DNA of 64,000 nt from Thermohalobaculum sp039026375 (GTDB taxonomy: Bacteria > Pseudomonadota > Alphaproteobacteria > Rhodobacterales > Rhodobacteraceae), in assembly GCA_039026375.1 (NCBI GenBank), contig JBCCML010000020.1, forward strand, positions 1-64,000, read 5' to 3'. The translations under genes were made by a program, and so were the position numbers. How positions within the stretch are numbered: position 1 is the stretch's first letter; each line of letters opens with the position of its first letter. Positions 45,397 to 55,619 of the stretch are shown one piece after another. Under the pieces are notes generated by a model. That model had not been told where the DNA came from. It saw only the letters and a list, made by a program, of their open reading frames with translations, and searched no databases.

Positions 45397-45936
45397 ATGC
45401 ACGAGACCAAGACGGTCCGGGACTACATCCGGACGATACCCGACTTTCCCGTCCCCGGCATTCAGTTCCGGGACATCACCACGCTGTTCAATGACGCCAC
45501 GGGCTTTCGCCTGGCCGTGGACGGCATGGCCAACCCCTATACGGCCGAGCCGCTGGACGTGGTGGTGGGCATGGATGCGCGTGGCTTCATTCTGGGCGGC
45601 GCGGTCGCCTACAAGCTGGGCCTGCCCTTCGTACCAATCCGCAAGGCCGGCAAACTGCCCGCAAAGACGCAGAAAGTGGCCTACACGCTGGAGTATGGCG
45701 AGGCGGAGATGGAAATCCATGAGGACGCCCTGCACGCCGGCAGCAAGGTTCTGCTAATTGACGATCTGCTGGCCACCGGTGGCACGGCCGAGGCGGGCGT
45801 CAAACTGATCGAACGGCTGGGCGGCGAAATTGCGGCTGCTACCTTCATCATCGATCTGCCAGACTTGGGCGGCTCGGCCAAGCTGAAGGCCATGGGCATC
45901 GACGTGCATATCTTATGCGAGTTCGAGGGCGAGTAG
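45397..45936 (+). CDS. apt: Adenine phosphoribosyltransferase
   Basis: 179 residues, the usual length. It salvages adenine with PRPP to AMP in the cytoplasm. The PRPP-binding loop KVLLIDDLLATGGTAEAG is intact. The N-terminus (IRTIPDFPVPGIQFRDITTLF) and DARGFILGGAVAYKLGLPFVP are characteristic of Apt rather than of other phosphoribosyltransferases. Start ATG 45397 follows directly on a short spacer after the EamA gene. Confidence 0.95.
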   Translation: MHETKTVRDYIRTIPDFPVPGIQFRDITTLFNDATGFRLAVDGMANPYTAEPLDVVVGMDARGFILGGAVAYKLGLPFVPIRKAGKLPAKTQKVAYTLEYGEAEMEIHEDALHAGSKVLLIDDLLATGGTAEAGVKLIERLGGEIAAATFIIDLPDLGGSAKLKAMGIDVHILCEFEGE

Positions 45937-46069
45937 GCCAAACGTTAGCCAACCGAACAATAGCGGTGCGAATAACTCGTTTTCCTTTCGAAAACTGAAC
46001 GGCTAATAACCGGGCACCGCACCGCGACCGTCTAGGTGCCGCAACACCTGACCCTGGGAGATCCGAACG

Positions 46070-47659
46070 ATGAACGCAGCTGATGTCATTGCCGCGCGGC
46101 TACACGCGGCTGGGGTGCGCCATGCTTTCGGAATCCCAGGCGGCGAAGTGCTGACCCTGATCGATGCGCTGGAGCGGGCGGGCATCCGTTTCATCCTGAC
46201 CAAGCACGAGAATGCGGCGGGTTTCATGGCCGAAGGCACCTGGAACGCGACCGGCGCGCCCGCCGTTCTGGTGGCCACTGTAGGTCCTGGAATTGCCAAT
46301 GCTTTCAACGTTGTAGCCAACGCTGAACAGGACCGCGTTCCGCTGATCGTCCTGGCGGGATCGGTCGATGCGGCTGATGCGCTGAGCTATAACCACCAGG
46401 TCTTCGATCACGGGGCCGTCTTTCGCGAGGTCTGCAAGGCCAGCTTTACAGCGCAGCAGGGGGCGGTGGACGTGATGATCGACAAGGCCGTGGGCCTGGC
46501 CCAAACGGGCCGCCCCGGCCCCGTCCACATCGACGTTCCCATCCGCGTGGCCGATGCCGAACAGCCCGCACCACGCGCCTGGCAGCACCGCCCACAGGCT
46601 GCAACCGCGCCCGCGGGCCCTGACCTTGCCCGCGCCCGCGATCTGTTCGCCGCCAGCCAGCGTCCGGTCATCATGGCGGGCAACGACATCCTGAACGAAG
46701 CAGGCGCGGCCGCCGCCGTCACCGCCTTTGCCGAGAAGCACCAGATCCCCGTGCTGACCACCTACAAGGGCAAAGGGATCCTGCCCGAAACGCACCCCCT
46801 GTCCATCGGCGGCCATGGCCTCAGCCCGCGCGCCGACAAGTTGGTTCTGCCGGTCTTCGAGCAGGCAGATTGCGTGCTGGCGCTGGGCTATGACCCGATC
46901 GAGATGCGCACCGGCTGGCAGGCCCCTTGGGACCCGTCCAAGGTGATCGAGTTCGCCCACGCAGCCAACGATCACGACATGCACCACGCTGATCTGTCCT
47001 GGGTCTGCTCTGTGGTAGGCGGCTTGGAAGCCATTGATATCCCGACAAAAACCCCCTGGACCGGCTGGCATGCGCTGCGCGACGACTACTGGCAGGCCTT
47101 TGCCGCGTCGACGCCCTGGGGGCCGGATCAAGCGATCGCCGAGATGCTGGCCGTGGCCCCGGCGGAGACGACGATCACCATCGATTCCGGTGCCCACCGC
47201 ATCCTGCTGAGCCAGCAATGGCGGGCCCAACATCCGCGTGCCGTACTGCAGTCAACGGGTCTCTGCACCATGGGCTGCGCGCTGCCCCTGGGCATGGGGT
47301 TCAAGAACGCCAAACCGGACGATCCGGTCATCGCTTTCATGGGCGATGCGGGCCTGGAAATGGTGATGGGCGAGCTGGGGACGCTGCGCGATCTGGACCT
47401 GCCGCTGGTCGTCGTGGTCTTCGTCGACCGCAGCCTGGCGCTGATCGAATTGAAGCAACGCCGCAGCGGTTTGCAGAACGCGGGCGTCGATTTCGACCGC
47501 ACCGATTTCGCCGCGATCGCGCGGACCTATGGCGGCAATGGCGTTACCGTCAGCGCCCCGGGAGAGGCCGGTCCCGCCCTGGAAGAGGCGCTGAAAGCCG
47601 ACCGTTTCACGCTGATCGAGGTGGAGATTCCGCGCCGGATTTACGAAGGGCTTTTCTAA
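46070..47659 (+). CDS. Thiamine-diphosphate-dependent enzyme, acetolactate-synthase-like
   Basis: 529 residues, with GGGA upstream of ATG 46070. Three-domain ThDP enzyme of the AlsS/IlvB/benzoylformate decarboxylase superfamily. Catalytic Glu47 (TKHENAAGF) activates the cofactor, and the C-terminal ThDP motif reads GDAGLEMVMGELGTL with Asp where many members have Asn in the NN of the motif (VFVDRSLALIEL). The FAD-binding middle domain of true acetolactate synthases looks degenerate, so a decarboxylase or lyase on a 2-oxo acid is more likely. It stands alone, followed by the 11-bp repeat arrays. Confidence 0.82.
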   Translation: MNAADVIAARLHAAGVRHAFGIPGGEVLTLIDALERAGIRFILTKHENAAGFMAEGTWNATGAPAVLVATVGPGIANAFNVVANAEQDRVPLIVLAGSVDAADALSYNHQVFDHGAVFREVCKASFTAQQGAVDVMIDKAVGLAQTGRPGPVHIDVPIRVADAEQPAPRAWQHRPQAATAPAGPDLARARDLFAASQRPVIMAGNDILNEAGAAAAVTAFAEKHQIPVLTTYKGKGILPETHPLSIGGHGLSPRADKLVLPVFEQADCVLALGYDPIEMRTGWQAPWDPSKVIEFAHAANDHDMHHADLSWVCSVVGGLEAIDIPTKTPWTGWHALRDDYWQAFAASTPWGPDQAIAEMLAVAPAETTITIDSGAHRILLSQQWRAQHPRAVLQSTGLCTMGCALPLGMGFKNAKPDDPVIAFMGDAGLEMVMGELGTLRDLDLPLVVVVFVDRSLALIELKQRRSGLQNAGVDFDRTDFAAIARTYGGNGVTVSAPGEAGPALEEALKADRFTLIEVEIPRRIYEGLF

Positions 47660-47678
47660 GCCTGCGCTGGGATTTGGC

Positions 47679-47722
47679 GCATATGATCCGCGTATGACTT
47701 ACGTATGATTTGCGTATGCCAA
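47679..47722 (+). repeat. Array of four 11-bp direct repeats (core CGTATG), first copy
   Basis: Units GCATATGATCC, GCGTATGACTT, ACGTATGATTT and GCGTATGCCAA start at 47679, 47690, 47701 and 47712. After a degenerate unit, GTCGAC follows at 47737-47742, 14 bp past the last unit. Same architecture as the array at 47870. Confidence 0.9.
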
Positions 47723-47869
47723 ACGTGCCGCACGAAGTCGACGTTAGGGCCCGGACGGGCGCGGCCGGCGGGGTGGGTGGGTGGGCGCCGGCTGCGCCCG
47801 TCCGCGATCTCTTCCGCCCCGATCTCGTCTGCCGCGATCTCGTCTGCCCTGGTGGCGCCGCCAAAATCG

Positions 47870-47913
47870 ATGTATGACTTGCGTATGATCCGCGTATGAC
47901 AAGCGTATGCCAA
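47870..47913 (+). repeat. Array of four 11-bp direct repeats (core CGTATG), second copy
   Basis: Units ATGTATGACTT, GCGTATGATCC, GCGTATGACAA and GCGTATGCCAA start at 47870, 47881, 47892 and 47903. GTCGAC lies at 47928-47933, again exactly 14 bp past the last unit. Unit order differs from the first copy, so this is not a plain recent duplication. Confidence 0.9.
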
Positions 47914-47988
47914 ACGCGGCGACAACGGTCGACTTGGGTGCAGGCAAATCAAGGCCGCAAACGCATTCCGTCCCGACCAGCCCGCCGC

Positions 47989-49005
47989 CTACATCATCCG
48001 GGACGGCGCCGTCTCGGTGTCGTCAGGCGGCATCGACGGGTCATCGTCAAATTGCTCGGGTGTCCAGGGCACCTCGGCGTTTTGCTGGATACGGGGGCGG
48101 GCGGGCCTGCCCTCGCGCCAGGCGACGAAGCCGCCCGCACCGCAGATCAACGCCATGCCCAGCAGCGTCGATCCAGCCGGCACCTCGCCCCAGACCGCGT
48201 AGTCGATCAGGGCCATGATCACCAGATAGCTGTACTCGAACGGGGCCAGCCGGCTGGCCTCCCCCTCCTTATAAGCCTGGACCGAGGACAGCGCGCCGGT
48301 GATGTGCGTGGCCGCAGTCAGGGCGAACAGCGCCGCGACCCACAGGGCCAGCGGGTGCCAACCGGTGGTCAGGAACGCGAACTCCTCGCGCGCCTCCGGC
48401 GAGATCGGCAGCATCGGCGCCAGCAGCAAGCCCGTCGTTCCGACCGTGGCAAAGATCAGCGTGTGCACCGTGGTCAGCGCAAAGCCCGGCACCTCGCGGC
48501 AGCGCCAGCGGGTCAACACCACCGCCATCGCATAGCAACCGGCCGCCGCGACGGGCAGCAACGCCATTGGGTTCCAGCCTTCCAGCCCCGGGCGCACGAT
48601 GCAGAGTACACCGGCAAAGCCCACCAGAACGGCAGCGACGCGGCGCGGGCCGATGGGCTCGCCCAGGAAGATCGCAGCCAACACCGTGATCAGGATCGGC
48701 CCGATGAAGAAGGCCGCCGCCGCTTGGGCCAACGGCAGGTAGGGCAAGGCCGCATAGAAGAACAGATAGGCGCCCGCCATCAGGAAGGCCCGCGCCAGCG
48801 GCCAGCCCCAGGCGGTGGGCCGCATCTCGTGCAACCGGCCCAGGACGCGCAGCACCAGCGCCAGAAAGATCAGCACAAAGATCGAGCGGATCAGCTGCAT
48901 CTGCCACAGCGAGACCTCTCCTGCCGTCAGCTTCACGATGGCATCCTGCACGGCAAAGCAGACCATGGCGCCAAGGATCAGGGCCGTGGCGCGGGCGTCC
49001 TGCAT
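47989..49005 (-). CDS. EamA/DMT-superfamily transporter
   Basis: 338 residues with ten membrane helices in two EamA repeats (ARATALILGAMVCFAVQDAI start; RIPxxx-type second repeat HITGALSSVQAYKEGEASRL). The C-terminal 40 residues are hydrophilic and acidic. It begins 3 bp after the stop of a paralogous transporter gene, so the two are co-transcribed; the pair could work as separate exporters. Substrate unknown. Confidence 0.85.
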   Translation of the reverse strand: MQDARATALILGAMVCFAVQDAIVKLTAGEVSLWQMQLIRSIFVLIFLALVLRVLGRLHEMRPTAWGWPLARAFLMAGAYLFFYAALPYLPLAQAAAAFFIGPILITVLAAIFLGEPIGPRRVAAVLVGFAGVLCIVRPGLEGWNPMALLPVAAAGCYAMAVVLTRWRCREVPGFALTTVHTLIFATVGTTGLLLAPMLPISPEAREEFAFLTTGWHPLALWVAALFALTAATHITGALSSVQAYKEGEASRLAPFEYSYLVIMALIDYAVWGEVPAGSTLLGMALICGAGGFVAWREGRPARPRIQQNAEVPWTPEQFDDDPSMPPDDTETAPSRMM

Positions 49006-49008
49006 CCC

Positions 49009-50001
49009 CTAGCCCCGGTTTCCAGGCGGCGGCACCTCGGTGCCTAGGCCGCGGGCAAGGGCTGCCTTTAACCGGCGTTCGCGCCAGGCGGTGAAAGCCC
49101 CTGCCCCGGCGATCAGGCACATACCCGCCACTTGGTAAGGGCCGGGGATCGTGCCGAAGAAAACGATGCCCGCCAGCGCCGCGAAGACCAGATAGGAATA
49201 GTCAAAGGGCGCCAGCCAGCTGGACTCGGCCGACTGATAGGCTTTGGTCAGCGCCACATTGGCCGAGGCGTTGATCAATGAGCAGATCACGGTGATGCCC
49301 ACGATCCACAACATCGGCTCGCGCCAGCCATAGGTCAGGTAGGGGAAGGTTTGGCGCAGATCTTCGGGCACAGGCAGGTATGCCAGGACGATGCAGCCGG
49401 CGACGCCCAGGACGACAAAGCTGACAGCGATGGCGCCGGCCATGGTCAGCGCGTTTTCGCCCCGGCAGAAACGGCGGGTGATGATGACATTGACCGCATA
49501 GCAAAAGCCCGCAGCCACGGGCATCAGCTTGATGGGGCTGAACTCTGCGGCGCCAGGCTGCAGGATCAGCATGGCCCCGGTGGCCCCCACGGCGACGGCG
49601 GCGATCCGGCGCAGACCAATCTTCTCGCGCAGGAAGGTGGCGGACAGCAAGGTCACGAAGATCGGATAGGTGTAGAGGCCGGCCGCCATCTCGACGATCG
49701 ACACCTCTGGAATGCCGCCGAAGAAGAAGATCGTGGTCAGGATCATCATGAAGACGCGGGCGCCCACGGCCAAGGGGCGGCGCGGCAGGGGCGGCAGACG
49801 GCCCATCAGAATCAATGCCATCAGTGTCAGCAGCACGATGTTGCCGCTGGCCCGCATCGCCTGGAACTGCCAAAATGAGATGTGCAGCCCCGCCAGGCGC
49901 GCCAGGCTGTCTTGCACGGCCAACATCATCAGCGCCGTCAGCATCAAGCCTGCGGCCAGGCCGGGGCGATCCTCGGTCGTGCCGTCCAGAAAGTGGGTCA
50001 T
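49009..50001 (-). CDS. EamA/DMT-superfamily transporter, upstream paralogue
   Basis: 330 residues from ATG 50001 (MTHFLDGTTEDRPGL); the much longer frame would add 73 residues without homology. Ten membrane helices in two EamA repeats (GGIPEVSIVEMAAGLYTYPIF; NVALTKAYQSAESSWLAPFDYSYL). The last motif, including the APF-YSYL box, is shared with the downstream paralogue, showing a tandem duplication followed by divergence. First gene of the pair. Confidence 0.85.
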   Translation of the reverse strand: MTHFLDGTTEDRPGLAAGLMLTALMMLAVQDSLARLAGLHISFWQFQAMRASGNIVLLTLMALILMGRLPPLPRRPLAVGARVFMMILTTIFFFGGIPEVSIVEMAAGLYTYPIFVTLLSATFLREKIGLRRIAAVAVGATGAMLILQPGAAEFSPIKLMPVAAGFCYAVNVIITRRFCRGENALTMAGAIAVSFVVLGVAGCIVLAYLPVPEDLRQTFPYLTYGWREPMLWIVGITVICSLINASANVALTKAYQSAESSWLAPFDYSYLVFAALAGIVFFGTIPGPYQVAGMCLIAGAGAFTAWRERRLKAALARGLGTEVPPPGNRG

Positions 50002-50164
50002 CGGTTGGCCTTGGGGGCGTTGCGACAGGCGCACCCCCGGGCCAGATCCGGCGCCGGCATGGAATTCTCCTTGGTTGGACGGTTCACGCTTGCCGCAACC
50101 GGGCCCGCTCGTCAAACAAGCGAGCGACATGGATGTCGCAAACCGATGAGCGGAGGAGAAGGCG

Positions 50165-50542
50165 ATGGATGGTGAATACCTGGCCAAAGGACTGGAACAG
50201 CGCAAGGCAACGCTGGGCACCGAATATGTGGATCAGGTCTTCGAGCAGGCCGACGATTTCAGCCGCCCCTTTCAGGAGGCCATGACCGCCTGGTGCTGGG
50301 GTTTCGGCTGGGGAGACGACACGCTGCCTCCGAAGACACGCAGTCTGATGAACCTGACGATGATCGCGGCTTTAAACCGGATGGAAGAGTTCGAGCTGCA
50401 CTTCCGCGGCGCAATCAAGAACGGCTGCACAAAGGACGAGTTACGCGCGGCGCTGCACGTGATCTCGATCTATTGCGGGGTGCCGGCGGGGGTGTCGACG
50501 TTCCGGATCGCCAAGAAGATCTTTGCTGAAGAAGGTATGTGA
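50165..50542 (+). CDS. Carboxymuconolactone-decarboxylase-family protein
   Basis: 125 residues, ATG preceded by GGAGGAGAAGG. All-helical CMD/AhpD fold, with the pcaC-like ending (ALHVISIYCGVPAGVSTFRIA). A true 4-carboxymuconolactone decarboxylase would act in the protocatechuate branch of aromatic breakdown, but no other pca gene is nearby. An AhpD-type CxxC is absent, so a peroxidase role is unlikely. Stands alone. Confidence 0.8.
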   Translation: MDGEYLAKGLEQRKATLGTEYVDQVFEQADDFSRPFQEAMTAWCWGFGWGDDTLPPKTRSLMNLTMIAALNRMEEFELHFRGAIKNGCTKDELRAALHVISIYCGVPAGVSTFRIAKKIFAEEGM

Positions 50543-51057
50543 CAGGCGCGCCGGCGCTCCCAGTCCGGGGCAGCGCTGTCGTCACCTTACGAGCAGCCCA
50601 CCCACCCGCGCCGGCGCGCAGCAACCACCACGCCCGGTGCCGGATAATAGGGGCACGGGGTTAGAGCCTGGGCAGGGTGGGGTCGATCTGGGTGTCCGGG
50701 ATGATCCTGCGAACCGCTTTAGCAACGCCGTGTTTCACGGTCATTGCCGCGCCATCTGGCAAAGGCCATGGTTGAATGAACCCTGGGCGCCCGAGAACGT
50801 CCAAACACGCTAATCTGTTCGCCAGTGGAGGTCCGGCACTTCACGACAGCAGGGGCGGTATCGTCGCGCACGGCACAAACATGACCGACGCCCAGATCGC
50901 CACAATGCCTTCCAACCAACGCCCCCCGTCCCCACCCCCAGCGCAAAAATCGCGCAGCGATTTTGGCGGTGGAAGGGGGTGGGGGTGGGGCCTGGACCAG
51001 CGGGAGGCGGCGGGCCATAGGCCCGCTGCAACCCGGTGGGCCGAACAGCGCGACGCC
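50543..51057. other. 515 bp non-coding region downstream of gyrB
   Basis: Between two convergent gene ends. The left half shows nothing I can name. The right half carries a large inverted repeat, annotated separately. Short frames on both strands have no start signals. Confidence 0.5.
50929..50990 (-). terminator. Large inverted repeat, probable gyrB terminator
   Basis: An 8-bp perfect stem AAAATCGC/GCGATTTT with a GCA loop (50946-50964) is nested in a wider one, CCCCACCCCC (50930-50939) against GGGGGTGGGG, which occurs twice on the far side (50975-50984 and 50981-50990). On the minus strand the inner stem ends in a T5 run, suiting termination about 95 nt after gyrB. The outer G/C arms could also be a REP-like element or form G-rich structures. 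Confidence 0.55.
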
Positions 51058-53475
<2,418 letters not shown>

Positions 53476-53484
53476 CTGTCTCTC

Positions 53485-54102
53485 TCAGCTAGCGGCGATG
53501 GCCACACCGGCCCCACCGAGAATGCCGCCTGAAGCGACGTTGATACGCCTGATCGCCCGGGCTGACGTCAAAAGCCGCCCGGCCCTTGCTGCCATGGCAG
53601 CCCAAATCAGATTTCCCCCAACCAGGACCGGCGCGATGACGGCCAGGATAGCCACGCCGTCCCAGAACGTCAGTGCGGCGATATCGAAAAACCCCGGGAA
53701 GACCGCGAAATAGAACAGCGCCGCCTTGGGGTTGCCGATACCCAGCAGGACCGCCGACCAGAAGGCATGGGCCAGGTCGTCCTGCGGGGGCGCCGCTGCA
53801 CCGGGCAACGTCACCCGCCGCCGGATCAGCGCGACGCCCATCCAGATCAGCCACGCGGCACCGACATACTTCAAAACCACCAGCGTCCAGTCCATCCACA
53901 GGCTCAGCGCCGCCAGCCCCAGCATGGCGAGCGTGGCAAACAGGAAGTCGCCTGCCACCGCGCCCACAGCCATCGCAGCGCCCGAGCGGAAACCGAACGC
54001 CATGGAACGCGCCGCCAGCGCCGCGACGAACGGCCCAGGCGAGGCCACCGCCATCGAGAAGGCGGCGGCAAACAGTGCCAGTTCCCACAACGTGACGGTC
54101 AT
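53485..54102 (-). CDS. LysE/RhtB-family exporter (third of tandem set)
   Basis: 205 residues from ATG 54102; the longer frame overlaps the previous gene. Six-helix inner-membrane amino-acid exporter family: N-terminal ASPGPFVAALAARS and the central GNPKAALFYFAVFPGF motif. 7 bp after the second LysE gene and 9 bp before gyrB. It is closest in wording to its immediate neighbour, consistent with recent duplication. Substrate not predictable. Confidence 0.88.
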   Translation of the reverse strand: MTVTLWELALFAAAFSMAVASPGPFVAALAARSMAFGFRSGAAMAVGAVAGDFLFATLAMLGLAALSLWMDWTLVVLKYVGAAWLIWMGVALIRRRVTLPGAAAPPQDDLAHAFWSAVLLGIGNPKAALFYFAVFPGFFDIAALTFWDGVAILAVIAPVLVGGNLIWAAMAARAGRLLTSARAIRRINVASGGILGGAGVAIAAS

Positions 54103-54109
54103 GCGCCCC

Positions 54110-54736
54110 TCATGTCGCCGCGATCGCCACGCCGGCCCCGGCCAGCACGCCGCCAGAGGCTTGATCGACTCGCTTGACCGCCGCCCGATTGGACAGGAAG
54201 CGCCCGGCGCGGGAAGCAGCCCAGACATAGGCCAGGTCATTGCCCACCCCGATCGGGAAGGCGATGGCCATAATCAGCAGGCCGTCCCAAAAGGTCAGCG
54301 CGGTCATGTCGAAGAAGCCGGGGAAGACGGCCATGTAGAACAGCGCGGCCTTTGGATTGCCCAGGTTCAACAGCGTGCCGGTCAGGAAGCCGCGCCAGGC
54401 CGGTTCGCGCCTTTCTGGCGCTGAACCCGGTTTCACCAGGCTGTGCCGTCCGAAGAACAGCCTAAGGCCGATCCAAATCAGCCAGGCTGCGCCCACGTAT
54501 TTCAGGACCTCTAGCACCCAGGCATGCGTGGCCGCAATCGCCCCCAGGCCCAAAAGTGCCGCACCAATCCACATTCCCTCGCTCAGCGGCGCGCCCAGGG
54601 CCATGGCAGCACCCGAGCGCGCGCCCAGGGCAGCCGACCGTGCTGCCAGCGCCGCCACAAAGGGGCCGGGCGAGGCCACCAGCAGCAGCATCGCCGCGGA
54701 AAACAAAAGCAGCTGTTCAGGGGTGACGGTCAACAT
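54110..54736 (-). CDS. LysE/RhtB-family exporter (second of tandem set)
   Basis: 208 residues from ATG 54736, 3 bp after the preceding stop. Same motifs as its neighbours (ASPGPFVAALAARS; GNPKAALFYMAVFPGFFD) and the same C-terminal VAIAAT-type ending as the third copy. Six membrane helices. Exports an amino acid or derivative; identity unknown. Confidence 0.88.
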   Translation of the reverse strand: MLTVTPEQLLLFSAAMLLLVASPGPFVAALAARSAALGARSGAAMALGAPLSEGMWIGAALLGLGAIAATHAWVLEVLKYVGAAWLIWIGLRLFFGRHSLVKPGSAPERREPAWRGFLTGTLLNLGNPKAALFYMAVFPGFFDMTALTFWDGLLIMAIAFPIGVGNDLAYVWAASRAGRFLSNRAAVKRVDQASGGVLAGAGVAIAAT

Positions 54737-54739
54737 GGC

Positions 54740-55366
54740 TCAGCTTGCCCCAACGGCGCCGCCGACGCCGATCAGCGTGACGCCCGAACCCTGGTTCACC
54801 CGGCGCACCATCTTCGGCGTGGTCAGCAAAACGCGCGCCCGCTGGGCCGCCAGCGCCCAGGCGACGTTGCCCAGGAACGGCACCACCGCGCTGATGCCGA
54901 CGATCACCAGGATGTCCGGCGCCGTCAGCGCCGCGATATCGAAGAGGTTCGGCAGAATACCCACAAAGAACAGGATCGCCTTCGGGTTGCCGATGTTCAC
55001 CAGAAAGCCGGCTGCAAACCCCTGCCAGGCGGTACGCCGCATCAGCGCAGGATCGGGTGCGGTCTCCAGCGCTTCCTTCGATCCGGTGATCAGCCGCCAG
55101 CCCATCCAGATCAGGATCAGCGCGCCGCCGTAACGCAGAACCTGCATGATCTCGCCATAGACCTGGACCAGGGCGGCCAGGCCAAAGATCGCCGTCAGCG
55201 GCCAGATCATGTCGCAGACCGCGACGCCCCCGGCCAGCGGCATAGATGACCGCCACCCTGTCGACAGCGTGCGCGCGATGGTGGCAACCACCACCGGGCC
55301 CGGCGTCACCACCAGGACGAACAGCGCGAAGGCGTAGATGCCCAGTTCGGCGAGCGAGATCGTCAT
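54740..55366 (-). CDS. LysE/RhtB-family exporter (first of tandem set)
   Basis: 208 residues from ATG 55366; the frame is open further upstream but the family starts here (MTISLAELGIYAFALF). TPGPVVVATIART and IGNPKAILFFVGILPNLFD are the family motifs. More diverged than the two downstream copies. It starts 13 bp after the small membrane-protein gene. Confidence 0.88.
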   Translation of the reverse strand: MTISLAELGIYAFALFVLVVTPGPVVVATIARTLSTGWRSSMPLAGGVAVCDMIWPLTAIFGLAALVQVYGEIMQVLRYGGALILIWMGWRLITGSKEALETAPDPALMRRTAWQGFAAGFLVNIGNPKAILFFVGILPNLFDIAALTAPDILVIVGISAVVPFLGNVAWALAAQRARVLLTTPKMVRRVNQGSGVTLIGVGGAVGAS

Positions 55367-55379
55367 GCCAGATCTCGCC

Positions 55380-55619
55380 TCATTCCAGATCTCGCATGGA
55401 CGGCAGACTACCCGGCCCACCGGCCCCGGCATCGCCGCCGCGCCAGCGGGTGCGCCCCAGGATCGTCCGGATCAGCATGATCCCTGTGATCAGGGCGATG
55501 GGCGCGCCGATGATCCACAGCCCCTGATAGCTGAGGCCAATCGCCCCCAGGCACATGAACGCCAGGATCAGGGTCGACATGATCTGGGCGAAACCCCAGG
55601 TGCGCTCTGCGTCGCTCAT
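55380..55619 (-). CDS. Small two-helix membrane protein coupled to recF
   Basis: 79 residues. ATG 55619 overlaps the recF stop as ATGA, strong evidence that it is translated. Two hydrophobic segments (about 11-29 and 33-50: IMSTLILAFMCLGAIGLSY; LWIIGAPIALITGIMLI) and a short Gly-rich tail. No family recognised. Its place between recF and the LysE genes suggests no DNA-repair role. Confidence 0.7.
   Translation of the reverse strand: MSDAERTWGFAQIMSTLILAFMCLGAIGLSYQGLWIIGAPIALITGIMLIRTILGRTRWRGGDAGAGGPGSLPSMRDLE

Larger units (their letters stand above)
47660..47988. other. Non-coding block between convergent genes carrying two 11-bp arrays and a 15-bp triplicate
   Basis: The ThDP gene (plus) and an EamA gene (minus) point at each other across 329 bp. 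It holds two 4-unit 11-bp arrays 191 bp apart and, between them, three exact-length 15-bp repeats at 47806-47820, 47821-47835 and 47836-47850 (GATCTCGTCTGCCGC type). Small open frames run through the repeats on both strands but are a by-product of them. I see no terminator hairpin with a T run. Confidence 0.7.

Noticed and set aside
46100..47233. 377-codon minus-strand frame
   Set aside because: Antisense to the ThDP enzyme, which has intact motifs; the Gln/Gly/Arg-rich translation is typical of shadows.
47656..47952. Small open frames through the 11-bp arrays on both strands
   Set aside because: Their sequence (repeated RKSY-type or Ala/Ser runs) is a by-product of the repeats; no ribosome binding site.
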